Assembly: GCA_035542575.1 (NCBI GenBank)
Contig: DATKLE010000150.1
Span: forward strand, 5,861 to 69,860
Reading direction: 5' to 3'
Source of the DNA: JAIQET01 sp035542575
Lineage (GTDB): Bacteria > Acidobacteriota > Terriglobia > Terriglobales > Acidobacteriaceae
Length of the DNA stretch: 64,000 nt
The position numbers and the translations under genes were made by a program. How positions within the stretch are numbered: the first letter of the stretch is position 1; each line of letters opens with the position of its first letter. The notes below the pieces were generated by a model. That model made no database searches. It saw only the letters and a list, made by a program, of their open reading frames with translations, and was not told where the DNA came from. Positions 15,981 through 25,676 of the stretch are shown here, one piece after another.

Positions 15981-17123
15981 CTACCGCTTCTCCATCGCCA
16001 CCCAATGCTGCGGATAAACCGGCCCGGTGTAGTCGGCCCTCGGACGGATCAAACGGTTGTCATCGAGCTGCTCGATCACGTGGGCCGTCCAGCCGCTGAT
16101 CCGCGACACTGCAAACACCGGCGTAAACAGATCCACGTCAATGCCCAGGGTGTGGTAGGTCGAGGCGGAGTAGAAGTCCACGTTGGCATTGAGCTTCTTG
16201 TCGGCCTTTATGAACTCTTCAATCTTGCGGGAATACTCAAACCACTTGGGATTCCCGCTGGAGGTGCCCAGGTCGCGAGACATCTGCCGCAGGTGCGTCG
16301 CCCGCGGATCTTCTGTGTGATACACACGATGGCCAAAGCCCGGAACCTTCTTCTTCTGCGCCAGCATGCCCTTGACGTATTCGACCGGGTCGGCGCCGTC
16401 GCGGTCAATTTCCATCAGGATCTTGAACACGGCTTCATTGGCGCCCCCGTGCAGCGGCCCTTTCAGCGCGCCAATCGCGGAAGTCACGGCCGAATGCATA
16501 TCCGACAAGGTCGCCGCCGTCACTCGGGCGGCAAACGTGGACGCATTCAGTTCGTGGTCAGCATGCAGAATCAGGGCAATGTCGAGGGCGCGCTCCGCGG
16601 TTCTTGAGGGTGCGGTGCCATTGAGCAGCAGTAAGAAGTTGGCGGCATGCGACAGCGCGCGGTCCGGCTCCACTACCGGCTTTCCCTTGCGAATGCGATC
16701 GTAGGCCGCCACCACCATGGCGATCTGCGAAGTAAGCCGGATCGCCTTGTGGATATTGGCCGCGCGGTCGTTGCTCTTTTCCTCGGGATCGTAGAAAGAA
16801 AGCGCCGACACGATGGTGCGCAGCACGTCCATGGGCAAAGCGTGCTTGGGCGCCAGGTTCAGACGGTGGATGATGGAGGCGTCCAGCTTGCGCTCCTCGG
16901 CCATGCGCTCGCGCAGGTCTTTCAACTCGGCGCGGGACGGCAGCTTGCCGAACCACAGCAGGTAGCAGGTTTCCTCGAAGGTAGAGTTGTCAGCCAGTTC
17001 GTGGATGTCAATGCCACGATAGGCCAAAACGCCCCGCTCCCCATCGATGTAGCAGATGCTGGAGGTGGTGGCGACTACGCCCTCCAGCCCCCTGGGGGCG
17101 TTGGTGGTGGTCAAACTGGACAT
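15981..17123 (-). CDS. gltA: Citrate synthase
   Basis: The 380-residue enzyme condenses oxaloacetate and acetyl-CoA at the entry of the TCA cycle. The catalytic residues are visible: His in ILHADHELNAST, His in GPLHGGANEAV, and Asp in NVDFYSAS, plus the substrate arginine in FGHRVYHTEDPRA. The length and features resemble the shorter, Gram-positive/archaeal type (CitZ-like) rather than the hexameric E. coli enzyme. A 2-methylcitrate synthase is the main alternative, but no prpB or prpD genes are present. GAGG precedes the ATG. Confidence 0.92.
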   Translation of the reverse strand: MSSLTTTNAPRGLEGVVATTSSICYIDGERGVLAYRGIDIHELADNSTFEETCYLLWFGKLPSRAELKDLRERMAEERKLDASIIHRLNLAPKHALPMDVLRTIVSALSFYDPEEKSNDRAANIHKAIRLTSQIAMVVAAYDRIRKGKPVVEPDRALSHAANFLLLLNGTAPSRTAERALDIALILHADHELNASTFAARVTAATLSDMHSAVTSAIGALKGPLHGGANEAVFKILMEIDRDGADPVEYVKGMLAQKKKVPGFGHRVYHTEDPRATHLRQMSRDLGTSSGNPKWFEYSRKIEEFIKADKKLNANVDFYSASTYHTLGIDVDLFTPVFAVSRISGWTAHVIEQLDDNRLIRPRADYTGPVYPQHWVAMEKR

Positions 17124-17267
17124 GATGCCTCGCTCGCGCTACCGGATCGCTGGCGTCGTGCCGCACGGGCAGGACAAGGCGTGCGTCGCAACCCACTTTT
17201 ATACGCTAAGAGCCCCGAAGTTTCCAACCCGGTGGGTTTGTCAAAGGTCCTAATCTGCGGGAAACAC

Positions 17268-18176
17268 TCAACGTTTTCCCGGCACCACCGCATCCACCGG
17301 TTTGATCTTCACCGTGGTGTCAATAAACGCCAGAGCGGCGCGGCTGAGGGCCTTATCTTTGCGGAAGACCAGGGCGAGATCGCGGCGAATCTGGGCGTCG
17401 GACAGTGGAATCGTGGCCAGCACACCGGCGCGAACGTCCTCCAGTACATGGGAGCGGGCTATGAACCCCACGCCCACGTCAGCGGCCACAAAGCGCTTCA
17501 GCAATTCACTGGAGTCGAGTTCCATGGCGTAACGCGGCTTGAGCCTGCGCTCGTGAAACAGACCCTCCAGGGCATCGCGTGTGTGCCCGAGTTTGGGCAC
17601 GACCAGGGGGAACCTGGCGGCTTCGGCCAGAGTGGCGGTCTTCATCTTGGCCAGGGGATGATGCGGCGGAGCGATGATCACCAGTTCGTCGCGATGGATC
17701 AGCACCACGGTCAGGCGATTGTCGGTCACGGGCAGGGAAACCACGCCGAAATCCACCGAGTTGTCAATCACCGACTCCAGAATCTTGCCGTAGTCGGCGC
17801 GCTTGATATTCACCGCCACGTCGGGATAGAGCTTCTTGAACTCCGCGAATACCTCGGGCAGGATGTGCAGGCAGGTGCCCTCGTTGGCGCCGACGATGAT
17901 CTCGCCGCGCGGCACGCGCTCGGTCTCGGCCACCGCGAGGAGCATCGCCTTGCGCGATTCCAGCATCTCCTCGGCGTATTTCTGAAAGAGTTTGCCGGAT
18001 TGCGTGATCGACACCTTGCCCCCGGAGCGGTCGAGCAACTTCGCGCCCACCTCTTCTTCCAGCGCGCGGATCTGCGATGAGATCGCCGGCTGAGTGCGAA
18101 AACGTTTCTCCGCCGCTCGCGAGAAGCTCGACAGCCGCGCTACTTCGAGAAAGGTTTCGAGCTGGTCGAAGTCCAT
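17268..18176 (-). CDS. LysR-family transcriptional regulator
   Basis: The 302-residue protein starts MDFDQLETFLEVARLSSFSR with a winged helix-turn-helix (AAEKRFRTQPAISSQIRALE), followed by the two-lobed effector-binding domain (from about residue 90). LysR regulators usually control a divergent gene and respond to a metabolite. The divergent neighbour is the GH57 glycosidase at 18397, and citrate synthase lies downstream on the same strand, so either may be a target. The ATG at 18176 is used: the 52 residues upstream are encoded by an AATTGC-family repeat. Confidence 0.9.
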   Translation of the reverse strand: MDFDQLETFLEVARLSSFSRAAEKRFRTQPAISSQIRALEEEVGAKLLDRSGGKVSITQSGKLFQKYAEEMLESRKAMLLAVAETERVPRGEIIVGANEGTCLHILPEVFAEFKKLYPDVAVNIKRADYGKILESVIDNSVDFGVVSLPVTDNRLTVVLIHRDELVIIAPPHHPLAKMKTATLAEAARFPLVVPKLGHTRDALEGLFHERRLKPRYAMELDSSELLKRFVAADVGVGFIARSHVLEDVRAGVLATIPLSDAQIRRDLALVFRKDKALSRAALAFIDTTVKIKPVDAVVPGKR

Positions 18177-18181
18177 AGGAC

Positions 18182-18268
18182 AGCAATTAGCAGTTCGCAA
18201 TCGGCCATTAGCTTCATGGCGGTGGCTGACGGTCCGCCCCAATACTAATTGCTGTCTGCTAACTGCTT
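18182..18268. repeat. AATTGCTA-family inverted repeat in a divergent promoter region
   Basis: CAGCAATTAGCAGTTCGCAA (from 18181) is mirrored by ACTAATTGCTGTCTGCTAAC (from 18244). It starts five bases from the LysR start codon and lies in the only spacer available for the promoters of the LysR and GH57 genes. Confidence 0.65.
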
Positions 18269-18396
18269 CATCATCATAACCCGTTCCTCTCCGTCCGATA
18301 AAAGCGTTTGTCCCGAATTGAAAACACGGCATCAGTGGGGCTGGGAAGTGCTAGACTTGCATTTTTGCCCTCATACTTTGATCAAGGCACACCGCT

Positions 18397-20652
18397 ATGC
18401 CTGTCCTACGCGTCCTCATCCTCTGGCACCAACATCAACCGTTTTATAAAGACCTGGTTACCGGGGAGTATCGCCTGCCCTGGGTTCGCCTGCATGCCCT
18501 GAAAGACTACTATGGCATGGTCAAGCTGCTGGACGAGTTTCCCGGCGTCCACCAGACGTTCAATCTGGTACCTTCGCTGATTACCCAGATCCAGGATTAC
18601 GTGGCAGGAACCGCCCAGGACCCCTTCTTGCAGGTCGCGGCCAAGCCGGCGAACGATCTGACGCCGGAAGAGCGGCGGTTTGCGTTGCAGTACCTCTTCC
18701 AGGCTAACCACGTCAACATGATCGGCCGCTACCCGCGCTACCACGAACTGTGGGAGCGCTTCCGCAGTGCCGGCGACAATGCGCAGCGCGCGGACAAGTA
18801 CTTTCAGCCGCAGGATTTTACCGATCTGCAGGTGCTCTCCCAGATCGCCTGGTTTGATGAATTCTTCCTCGCCGATCCCGAGATAGCCGCTCTGGTGGAA
18901 AAAGGCCACAACTACTCGCTCGATGATCAGCGCTACATCATCGCGCGCGAGCGCGAGCTGCTGGCGAAGGTGCTCCCGGCGCACACGGACGCGGCGCGCC
19001 GTGGCGGCATCGAAATCTCGACTTCGCCCTTCTACCATCCCATCCTCCCGCTGGTTTGCGATACCAACGTGGGTGGCGTTTCCACCCCGGGACTGCCGCT
19101 GCCGCAAAACCGCTTCCGGCATCCGGAAGATGCCCGCGAACAGCTGGAACGCGGGTTGGCTCTGCATCAACAAGTGTTTGGCATTCGCCCGCAAGGGGTA
19201 TGGCCTTCGGAAGGCAGTGTTTCGGAGGAAGTTCTCAGCATTGCCCACCAGCTCGGTGTCAAGTGGATGGCCACCGACGAAGGCGTGCTCGGCCGCACGC
19301 TCGGGGTCTTCTTCTCCCGCGATCGCTACGGCCGCCTGGAGCGTGCGCTTGCAGAAAAGCTCTACACGATCTACCGCTATGAGCACGCCGGCACGGAGAT
19401 GCATCTTGTATTCCGCGACCACACGATCTCCGACCTGGTCGGATTTGTATATTCGGGAATGCCCGCCCCAGAAGCCGCCGAGCACCTGATGAGAAACATC
19501 CGGGACTCCGCCCGCCCGCTTCTGGACCATGGTTCTGACGCGGTGGTACCCGTCATCCTGGACGGGGAGAACGCCTGGGAATACTACTGGCAGTCGGGGC
19601 GCGAGTTCCTGCGCCGTTTTTACGATATCCTGCAGCAGGCCCCGGACGTTGAGGCGGTCACAGTTTCAGAGGCGATTGCGCGGCAGAAAGACTTCGCCAA
19701 ACTCACCTCGCTGGTGCCCGGCTCGTGGATCCATGCCAACTTCAACGTCTGGATCGGCGCCCCGGAGGACAACCGCTCCTGGGACTACCTCTACCACGCC
19801 CGCAACTTCTACACCGAGAGGATGCCGGGCGCCAGCGAGGCCCAGCGCAAGCTGGCGTTCGAGGAACTGTTGATCGCAGAAGGCAGCGACTGGAACTGGT
19901 GGTATGGGCCCGAGCACCACTCGGCCAACGACCGCGAGTTCGACGAACTTTACCGCAAGCACCTCTCCAATGTTTACCAGGCCATGGGGGCGACTCCGCC
20001 AGAATACCTGGCGCAGCCCATTCAGGGTGGCGTAGCACGGCCTTCTTTCCTGCCTCAGACTGCATACATTCATCCCCGCATCAAGGGAGACATGGTGCGC
20101 TATTTTGAGTGGATGGGCGCCGCGGTTTACACTGCGGACCGGCGCGCCGGGGCCATGCACGGCAAGCGTTTTTTTCTGGATTCAGTTTATGCCGGCATCG
20201 ATGATGCCCACGTTTATGGCCGTCTGGACTTCGCCGAGGGGGTTCCGGAGATGAAGTTCGAACTGGTGGTCAATCTGGAATCCTGGGCCGCCGCGGCGTA
20301 CCAGCCCAGGCGTACCTTGCGGCTGGATGTGGAGGTCGAAGCGCGCCGCGCTCGCTCCTGGAAGGTGGGTGTCGCCGGCGAGGACCAACTGCTGGCGAGT
20401 TCCGCCAGCCCGGCCCGTGAAGTCCAGCTGGCGCTCGCGCGAAACTTCGAATTCAAGTTGCCGCTGCGCTGGCTGCAGGCCGTGCCGGTCCCAGACAGCA
20501 CCAGGGACAAGCCTTCGGTCCTGGCGGTGACCAAGCTGCGCCTGCGTTTCAGCTTGTGGCACAACCACCTGCCGGTGGATGCGCTTCCCCTCGAAGGTTG
20601 GATCGAACTTCCTCTGCTCAGCGAGGCGCACTTGATGATGCAGGCTTACTAG
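18397..20652 (+). CDS. Glycoside hydrolase family 57 protein (alpha-glucan active)
   Basis: The 751-residue protein begins PVLRVLILWHQHQPFYKD, the GH57 opening motif (HQHQP). The catalytic nucleophile is Glu272 in GVWPSEGSVSEEV and the acid/base is Asp389 in ILDGENAWEYYW. GH57 covers alpha-amylase, amylopullulanase, 4-alpha-glucanotransferase and branching enzyme. Which applies cannot be told, but the C-terminal beta-rich domain after residue 570 is typical of the larger amylase/pullulanase types. There is no signal peptide, so it probably acts on intracellular glycogen. The TAG stop lies within a GTACCGA-family repeat. Confidence 0.9.
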   Translation: MPVLRVLILWHQHQPFYKDLVTGEYRLPWVRLHALKDYYGMVKLLDEFPGVHQTFNLVPSLITQIQDYVAGTAQDPFLQVAAKPANDLTPEERRFALQYLFQANHVNMIGRYPRYHELWERFRSAGDNAQRADKYFQPQDFTDLQVLSQIAWFDEFFLADPEIAALVEKGHNYSLDDQRYIIARERELLAKVLPAHTDAARRGGIEISTSPFYHPILPLVCDTNVGGVSTPGLPLPQNRFRHPEDAREQLERGLALHQQVFGIRPQGVWPSEGSVSEEVLSIAHQLGVKWMATDEGVLGRTLGVFFSRDRYGRLERALAEKLYTIYRYEHAGTEMHLVFRDHTISDLVGFVYSGMPAPEAAEHLMRNIRDSARPLLDHGSDAVVPVILDGENAWEYYWQSGREFLRRFYDILQQAPDVEAVTVSEAIARQKDFAKLTSLVPGSWIHANFNVWIGAPEDNRSWDYLYHARNFYTERMPGASEAQRKLAFEELLIAEGSDWNWWYGPEHHSANDREFDELYRKHLSNVYQAMGATPPEYLAQPIQGGVARPSFLPQTAYIHPRIKGDMVRYFEWMGAAVYTADRRAGAMHGKRFFLDSVYAGIDDAHVYGRLDFAEGVPEMKFELVVNLESWAAAAYQPRRTLRLDVEVEARRARSWKVGVAGEDQLLASSASPAREVQLALARNFEFKLPLRWLQAVPVPDSTRDKPSVLAVTKLRLRFSLWHNHLPVDALPLEGWIELPLLSEAHLMMQAY

Positions 20653-20673
20653 TTGCCAGTACCTAGTACCGAG
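20650..20673. repeat. GTACCGA-family repeat starting at a stop codon
   Basis: TAGTTGCCAGTACCTAGTAC begins with the TAG stop of the GH57 gene and continues with GTACC words into the spacer before the amidohydrolase gene. Confidence 0.65.
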
Positions 20674-20716
20674 GCTTCGCTTTCATGCCGTGAAGTCTAG
20701 CCTCCGAGGGCAAACC

Positions 20717-22399
20717 ATGAAAACGATTGCGTGGTGGTTGATCTTGTTCCTGATGCCAGTTCTCGTACGGGCCCAATCCAAGCCTAGCGCCGACCTGATC
20801 ATTATCAACGCCAAGGTCTGGACTGTGGACAAGTCCCATCCTACGGCCCAGGCCGTGGCTGTGTTGGGCGATCGCATCGTTGCGGTGGGCTCGAATGCCG
20901 ACATTGAAGCCTGGCGAGGCCCCTCCACGCATGTGATGGATGCCGGCGGCAAGCTGTTTCTGCCCGGCTTCAACGATGCGCACGTCCACTTCGTCGACGG
21001 CGGCCTGCAACTTGACGCGGTGCAACTCAACGATGCCACCAGCGCGGAGGAATTTGCTCGGCGTATCGGCGAGCGTGCCAGGAAGACGGCCCAGGGTGAG
21101 TGGATCCAGGGAGGGGACTGGGATGAGACCAAGTGGACTCCGGCCGTGCTTCCCACCAAGGAACTGATCGATCCGGTCACACAGGGGACGCCGGTATTCG
21201 TCAGCCGCTACGACGGCCACATGGCGCTGGCAAACTCGCTCGCCCTGCGTCTGGCCGGAGTGACGGCGCAAACGCCCGATCCTCCGGGGGGAACGATTGT
21301 CCGCGATGCGCAGGGAAATCCCACCGGAGCGCTCAAAGACGCGGCTATGGACTACGTCTACAAAGTCATTCCTCCGCTGTCCCACGAGCAGCGCGTGCGG
21401 GCGGTGAAGCGCGCCCTGGCTTACGCCGCGTCCCTCGGTGTCACCAGCGTGCAGCACATGAATCCTGACTATGCAGACATCGCGGTGTACACAGAATTGC
21501 TGGACCGCGGGGAGTTGACGACGCGGATTTATGCGGCGCCCTACATCATGGGTGTGGATGACCAGGCGAAACTGGGAATCCGCCACGCGTTTGGAGGGCC
21601 GTACCTGCGCATCGGCGCACTGAAGGCCTATGCGGACGGCTCGCTGGGCTCCCGGACGGCCTACTTCTTCGAACCCTTCACCGATCAGCCCGATAATCAC
21701 GGCCTGCTCTCCGATGAGATGCATCCGGTTTCGTTGATGCGCGATCGCATGATGAAGGCCGACGCCGCCGGCCTGCAGCTCTGCACCCACGCCATTGGAG
21801 ACCAGGGGATTTCCATGATCCTCGACCTGTACAGCGACGTCGCCAAGGCCCATGGCAAGGCCGACCGCCGTTTCCGCATCGAGCATGCGCAACACATGGC
21901 GGCCAAGGACTTCGAGCGCTTCGCGCAGCTAGGTGTAATCGCCTCGGTGCAGCCCTACCACGCCATTGACGATGGCCGCTGGGCGGAGGCGCGAATCGGG
22001 CACGACCGTGCCAGCCGCACCTACGCATTCCGCACCTTTCTGAATCATGGTGTGCGCCTGGCTTTTGGCACCGACTGGAGTGTGGCTCCCCTCAATCCGC
22101 TGCTGACGGTTTACGCCGCGGTTACGCGGGCTACGCTGGACGGCAAGAATCCCAACGGCTGGTTCCCCGAGCAGAAGCTCACAGTGGCGGAAGCCATCGA
22201 GGCGTACACCATGGGATCAGCCTACGCGGAATTTCAGGAGAAAGAAAAGGGTTCGATCACGCCGGGGAAACTGGCGGATATGGTGCTGGTGAGCGACGAT
22301 CTCTTTGCTATTGCTCCGGAAAAAATCCGCGATACCAAAGTAGTAACCACCATCGTCGGCGGCAAGATCGTTTTCAGCGAGTCAGGATATGCGCACTGA
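20717..22399 (+). CDS. Secreted amidohydrolase (YtcJ-like, Amidohydro_3)
   Basis: The 560-residue protein has a signal peptide (TIAWWLILFLMPVLVRAQ) and the metal-dependent hydrolase core: the HxH metal motif in NDAHVHFVDGG near residue 90, internal histidines in CTHAIGDQG and FRIEHAQHM, and the late aspartate in FGTDWSVAP. The C-terminus returns to the beta-sandwich (ITPGKLADMVLVSDDLF). Members hydrolyse N-acyl or cyclic amides outside the cytoplasm; the substrate is unknown. The ATG at 20717 is preferred because it gives the clean signal peptide. Confidence 0.88.
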   Translation: MKTIAWWLILFLMPVLVRAQSKPSADLIIINAKVWTVDKSHPTAQAVAVLGDRIVAVGSNADIEAWRGPSTHVMDAGGKLFLPGFNDAHVHFVDGGLQLDAVQLNDATSAEEFARRIGERARKTAQGEWIQGGDWDETKWTPAVLPTKELIDPVTQGTPVFVSRYDGHMALANSLALRLAGVTAQTPDPPGGTIVRDAQGNPTGALKDAAMDYVYKVIPPLSHEQRVRAVKRALAYAASLGVTSVQHMNPDYADIAVYTELLDRGELTTRIYAAPYIMGVDDQAKLGIRHAFGGPYLRIGALKAYADGSLGSRTAYFFEPFTDQPDNHGLLSDEMHPVSLMRDRMMKADAAGLQLCTHAIGDQGISMILDLYSDVAKAHGKADRRFRIEHAQHMAAKDFERFAQLGVIASVQPYHAIDDGRWAEARIGHDRASRTYAFRTFLNHGVRLAFGTDWSVAPLNPLLTVYAAVTRATLDGKNPNGWFPEQKLTVAEAIEAYTMGSAYAEFQEKEKGSITPGKLADMVLVSDDLFAIAPEKIRDTKVVTTIVGGKIVFSESGYAH

Positions 22400-22794
22400 C
22401 AAGCGCAACTGGCGGCGGCTCCTCGTCAGCCATGCTCTCCAGCGGAAACCGTTCCTGGGGGCAGTGGCCAATTTCCCGAAAAGCCAGGGGGCCTGGAAAC
22501 CCGCGTCAGTCAAGCCTTTTGCACAGGCCGCAATGTACTTCTGGACATCTTGACGTCCAGGCTCACTCGCCGTTAAAGTGCCTCCCAATCTCGCGGTGCC
22601 TGGAATAAGCAGTTAGCCCGGGGTGGGTTCCCGCCACTCATAAGGCGTTTGCTTCAGGGGTTGAGCGCAACGCCAATTTCATTCCCACTCGGGCCGGGCC
22701 GAACCATTGGGACGAACCCGGCGCCGCTCCTCCCAGTGAAAACAAATCTCGTGCTGAGGCCGGAAGCGTATATCGCCCGGCAATGGAGGTTGCG
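22400..22794. other. 395-bp spacer without a gene
   Basis: No convincing coding frame exists on either strand. It holds a short dyad, CTGGAC/GTCCAG (22541-22560), overlapping a weak promoter-like pair, TTGACG (22550-22555) and TTAAAG (22573-22578) with 17-nt spacing, which would give a 200-nt leader for the di-heme protein gene. A GGAGG ribosome site lies at 22785-22789. Confidence 0.4.
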
Positions 22795-24189
22795 ATGAAA
22801 TGCTGGAAGGTGCTTGGTGTAGCTTTGTGTTGTACATTGCTGATGCTCGCACCGGGAGTCTTGCAAGCTCAACAGGACCCTGGACCACGCGCCGGCGCCG
22901 CGGGAGCCGGGGGACCGTATCCCACTCTTGTTGGTCCCGAACTGGATCTTTTCACGCAGGCGCTCGACCGATTCCAGGAGGTAGATTCTGTCTCCGGGAA
23001 CATACCGGGCGAGGATGATGCCGGATTGGGGCCGACCTTCAACGGGAACAGCTGTGCGATGTGCCATGCCCAGCCATTTGTTGGAGGGACCAGCCCGGGC
23101 CTGACTAGTCCGCAGAATCCCGTTCCCAACCCCCAGGTAGCGCTTGCCAAACTGCACAACGCCGCGAATACTGTGCCCTCGTTCATTACGACGGAGGGCT
23201 CGGTACGGGAGGTGCGGTTCGTCAGGAATCGGGACGGCTCACCCGACGGTGGGGTTCATGATTTGTTCACGATTACTGGTCGCGACGATGCTCCCGCATC
23301 CTGCACACTTGCCCAGCCGGATTTTGCCGGGCAGCTCGCCGCCAACAACGTGATCTTCCGCATTCCGACCCCAACCTTTGGGTTAGGCTTGGTGGAGAAC
23401 ACGCCCGACGATGCATTGCGGGCCAATCTGGCCTCTACCCGAGACGCCAGGCGCCGCATGGGCATTGGCGGCTCTTTCAACACCAGCGGCAATGACGGCA
23501 CCATCACCCGCTTCGGTTGGAAAGCTCAGAACAAGTCGCTGCTTATCTTCGCCGGCGAGGCCTACAACGTCGAGCAGGGGGTAACCAACGAACTGTTTCC
23601 CAACGAGCGCTCCGGAGTCTTCGGGTGTGTAATCAACCCGTTGCCTGAGGACGCCAGCGGTGGGAGCGACAGTCCGCTGTCAGATACGTCGCTGTTTGCG
23701 GCGTTCATGCGGCTTTCCGCCCCGCCAGCGCCCGCGGCACCAACCGCCTCTACCCAGAAGGGGGCGACCCTGTTCAGCGCGGTAGGTTGCGCGTTGTGCC
23801 ATTCGCCTTCGCTCACAACCGGTTCCTCCCGGTTTACCGGCATGAGCGGGGTGACCTACCAACCGTACTCAGACTTCGCGCTGCATCACATGGGTTCGGA
23901 TCTGGCGGATGGTGTCAGCCAAGGCGCAGCTGGTCCCGACGAGTTCCGCACGGCACCCCTCTGGGGTGTGGGCCAGCGGCTGTTTTTCCTGCATGACGGG
24001 CGCACCTCCGACCTGTTGCAGGCGATTGAGGAGCATAGCGACTGCGGCGGCAAGACCTTTGGCGGTCACGGTTTCAACCATGATCGCTTCAACAATTGCA
24101 GTTCGGAGGCCAACCAGGTCATCCGCAACTTCAATGGTCTCAGCCAGTCACAGCAGCAGGACATCCTCAACTTCCTGCGCTCGCTGTAG
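22795..24189 (+). CDS. Di-heme oxidoreductase (DUF1111, thiol-oxidoreductase-like)
   Basis: The 464-residue exported protein has a signal peptide (CWKVLGVALCCTLLMLAPGV) and two c-type haem motifs, CAMCH near residue 87 and CALCH near residue 332, in the spacing typical of DUF1111/COG3488 (putative di-haem peroxidase relatives). The C-terminus has APLWGVGQRLFFLHDGRTSDL, a family hallmark. It probably takes part in periplasmic redox reactions; the partner is unknown. GGAGG five bases before the second ATG fixes the start at 22795 rather than 22783. Confidence 0.85.
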   Translation: MKCWKVLGVALCCTLLMLAPGVLQAQQDPGPRAGAAGAGGPYPTLVGPELDLFTQALDRFQEVDSVSGNIPGEDDAGLGPTFNGNSCAMCHAQPFVGGTSPGLTSPQNPVPNPQVALAKLHNAANTVPSFITTEGSVREVRFVRNRDGSPDGGVHDLFTITGRDDAPASCTLAQPDFAGQLAANNVIFRIPTPTFGLGLVENTPDDALRANLASTRDARRRMGIGGSFNTSGNDGTITRFGWKAQNKSLLIFAGEAYNVEQGVTNELFPNERSGVFGCVINPLPEDASGGSDSPLSDTSLFAAFMRLSAPPAPAAPTASTQKGATLFSAVGCALCHSPSLTTGSSRFTGMSGVTYQPYSDFALHHMGSDLADGVSQGAAGPDEFRTAPLWGVGQRLFFLHDGRTSDLLQAIEEHSDCGGKTFGGHGFNHDRFNNCSSEANQVIRNFNGLSQSQQQDILNFLRSL

Positions 24190-24221
24190 AGAAACAGTGA
24201 TCTGTCTCGGTTTCCGGGAAG

Positions 24222-24241
24222 GGCACGGTTCCGGCCGTGCC
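24222..24241. terminator. GC-rich hairpin between convergent genes
   Basis: GGCACGG-TTCCGG-CCGTGCC is a perfect 7-bp stem located between the convergent di-haem protein and lysA genes. No T-tract follows on either strand, so a terminator role is only suggested. Confidence 0.35.
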
Positions 24242-24359
24242 GCCCGGAGCCGAGTAGAGATTGGGCCGTAGCCCATATGAATTGACTGCACCGTCCTTCA
24301 GCCGACGGATGATCTCGTGCAATGGCAAGCCTGCCAGGGACGGCAGCACGCCATCGGCA

Positions 24360-25676
24360 TCAGGTCTCGAGGCGCAGCAGGTCACCCACGGTTTCACGCC
24401 GCCGAATGAGTTTAACGGACTTTCCATCCACGAGGACCTCCGCGGGACGCGTCCGTGTGTTGTAGTTGGAAGCCAGCGCCATGCCGTACGCCCCGGCATC
24501 CAGGATAGCCAGTAGATCGCCCTCAGTGACCGCCGGCATGTTGCGGCCACGCGCGAAAAAATCTCCGGTTTCACACACGGGGCCCACGACATCCACGAGT
24601 TCACGCGGCGCGGAAGGAGGCTCGTCCAGCCCGACAGGCACGATCTCGTGGTAGGCGTCATAAAGCGCCGGACGCAGGAGGTCATTCATCGCTGCATCCA
24701 CCACCACAAACTTCTTTCCGTCGTTGCTCTTTCGATAGAGCACACGAGTCAACAGGATACCGGCGGCGCCGACGATGGCCCGGCCGGGTTCGAGCAGCAG
24801 GTGCACCTTCAGGCCGCGCAATGGCTGCCGCAAAGCGTGCGCGTACGCCGCAATACTGTCACCGAACTCGGATGGGCCCTCCTCGTAAGCGATGCCGAGG
24901 CCGCCGCCGGCGTCCACGTAGTCAATAACGTGGCCGTCGGAGCGCAACTCGCGGACCAGTTCCGCAACCCGCTCCATGGCCAGAGCAAAGGGTTCGACCT
25001 CGGTGATCTGCGAACCGATGTGCACACTCACGCCCGCAATCTTGAGGTGCTTGCTTCCCGAGGCGCGGGCATAAAGGGCGCGCGCCTCGCCGCTGCGCAC
25101 CCCGAACTTGTGTTTGTGCAGGCCGGTAGAAATGTAAGGATGGGTGTTGGCTGGAACATCCGGGTTGACGCGCAGGGCAATGCGCGCGGTTTGCTTCAGG
25201 TGTGATGCGCAATCCGCCAGCGCCTCAAGTTCGGATTCGCTCTCTACGTTGAACAGCAGAATGCCGGCCTTGAGGGCCGCACGCATCTCCTCCGCAGCCT
25301 TGCCGACCCCGGAAAACACGACCTTCTTCGCGGCCCGGCGGTCCGCGCTCAGCACACGCTCCAGCTCTCCTCCCGAGACGACGTCAAACCCGCATCCCAT
25401 GCGCGTTAGCAGGCGAAGAATGCTCAGATTGGAATTCGCCTTTACGGAATAGCAAAGCGTGTGCGGAACTTTGCCCAGGACGGCGTCGAAGCTATGGACG
25501 CGTTCCCGGATGGCCGAGGCCGAATAGACATACAACGGCGTGCCGAAGCGCTCTGCGAGCTGGGGCAAAGGAACCCGGTCACCGTAAAGCACCCGGTCGC
25601 GCACCCGTTCCTTGCTGCTTTCCCGGTAGGCAAAGGCGGGGGGACGGCCCAGGCGCCACGTCGGCTTGCGATTCAC
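24360..25676 (-). CDS. lysA: Diaminopimelate decarboxylase
   Basis: LysA decarboxylates meso-diaminopimelate to lysine, using PLP. Visible are the PLP lysine in CYSVKANSN near residue 78, the VSGGELERVL and VNPDVPANTHPYISTGLHKHKFG blocks, the glycine-rich phosphate loop DAGGGLGI, the active-site cysteine in GPVCETGDF, and the final YNTRTRPAEVLVDG. The length (438) is normal. The start overlaps the stop of the GAF-SpoIIE gene by four bases, an unexpected coupling with a signalling phosphatase. Confidence 0.95.
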   Translation of the reverse strand: MNRKPTWRLGRPPAFAYRESSKERVRDRVLYGDRVPLPQLAERFGTPLYVYSASAIRERVHSFDAVLGKVPHTLCYSVKANSNLSILRLLTRMGCGFDVVSGGELERVLSADRRAAKKVVFSGVGKAAEEMRAALKAGILLFNVESESELEALADCASHLKQTARIALRVNPDVPANTHPYISTGLHKHKFGVRSGEARALYARASGSKHLKIAGVSVHIGSQITEVEPFALAMERVAELVRELRSDGHVIDYVDAGGGLGIAYEEGPSEFGDSIAAYAHALRQPLRGLKVHLLLEPGRAIVGAAGILLTRVLYRKSNDGKKFVVVDAAMNDLLRPALYDAYHEIVPVGLDEPPSAPRELVDVVGPVCETGDFFARGRNMPAVTEGDLLAILDAGAYGMALASNYNTRTRPAEVLVDGKSVKLIRRRETVGDLLRLET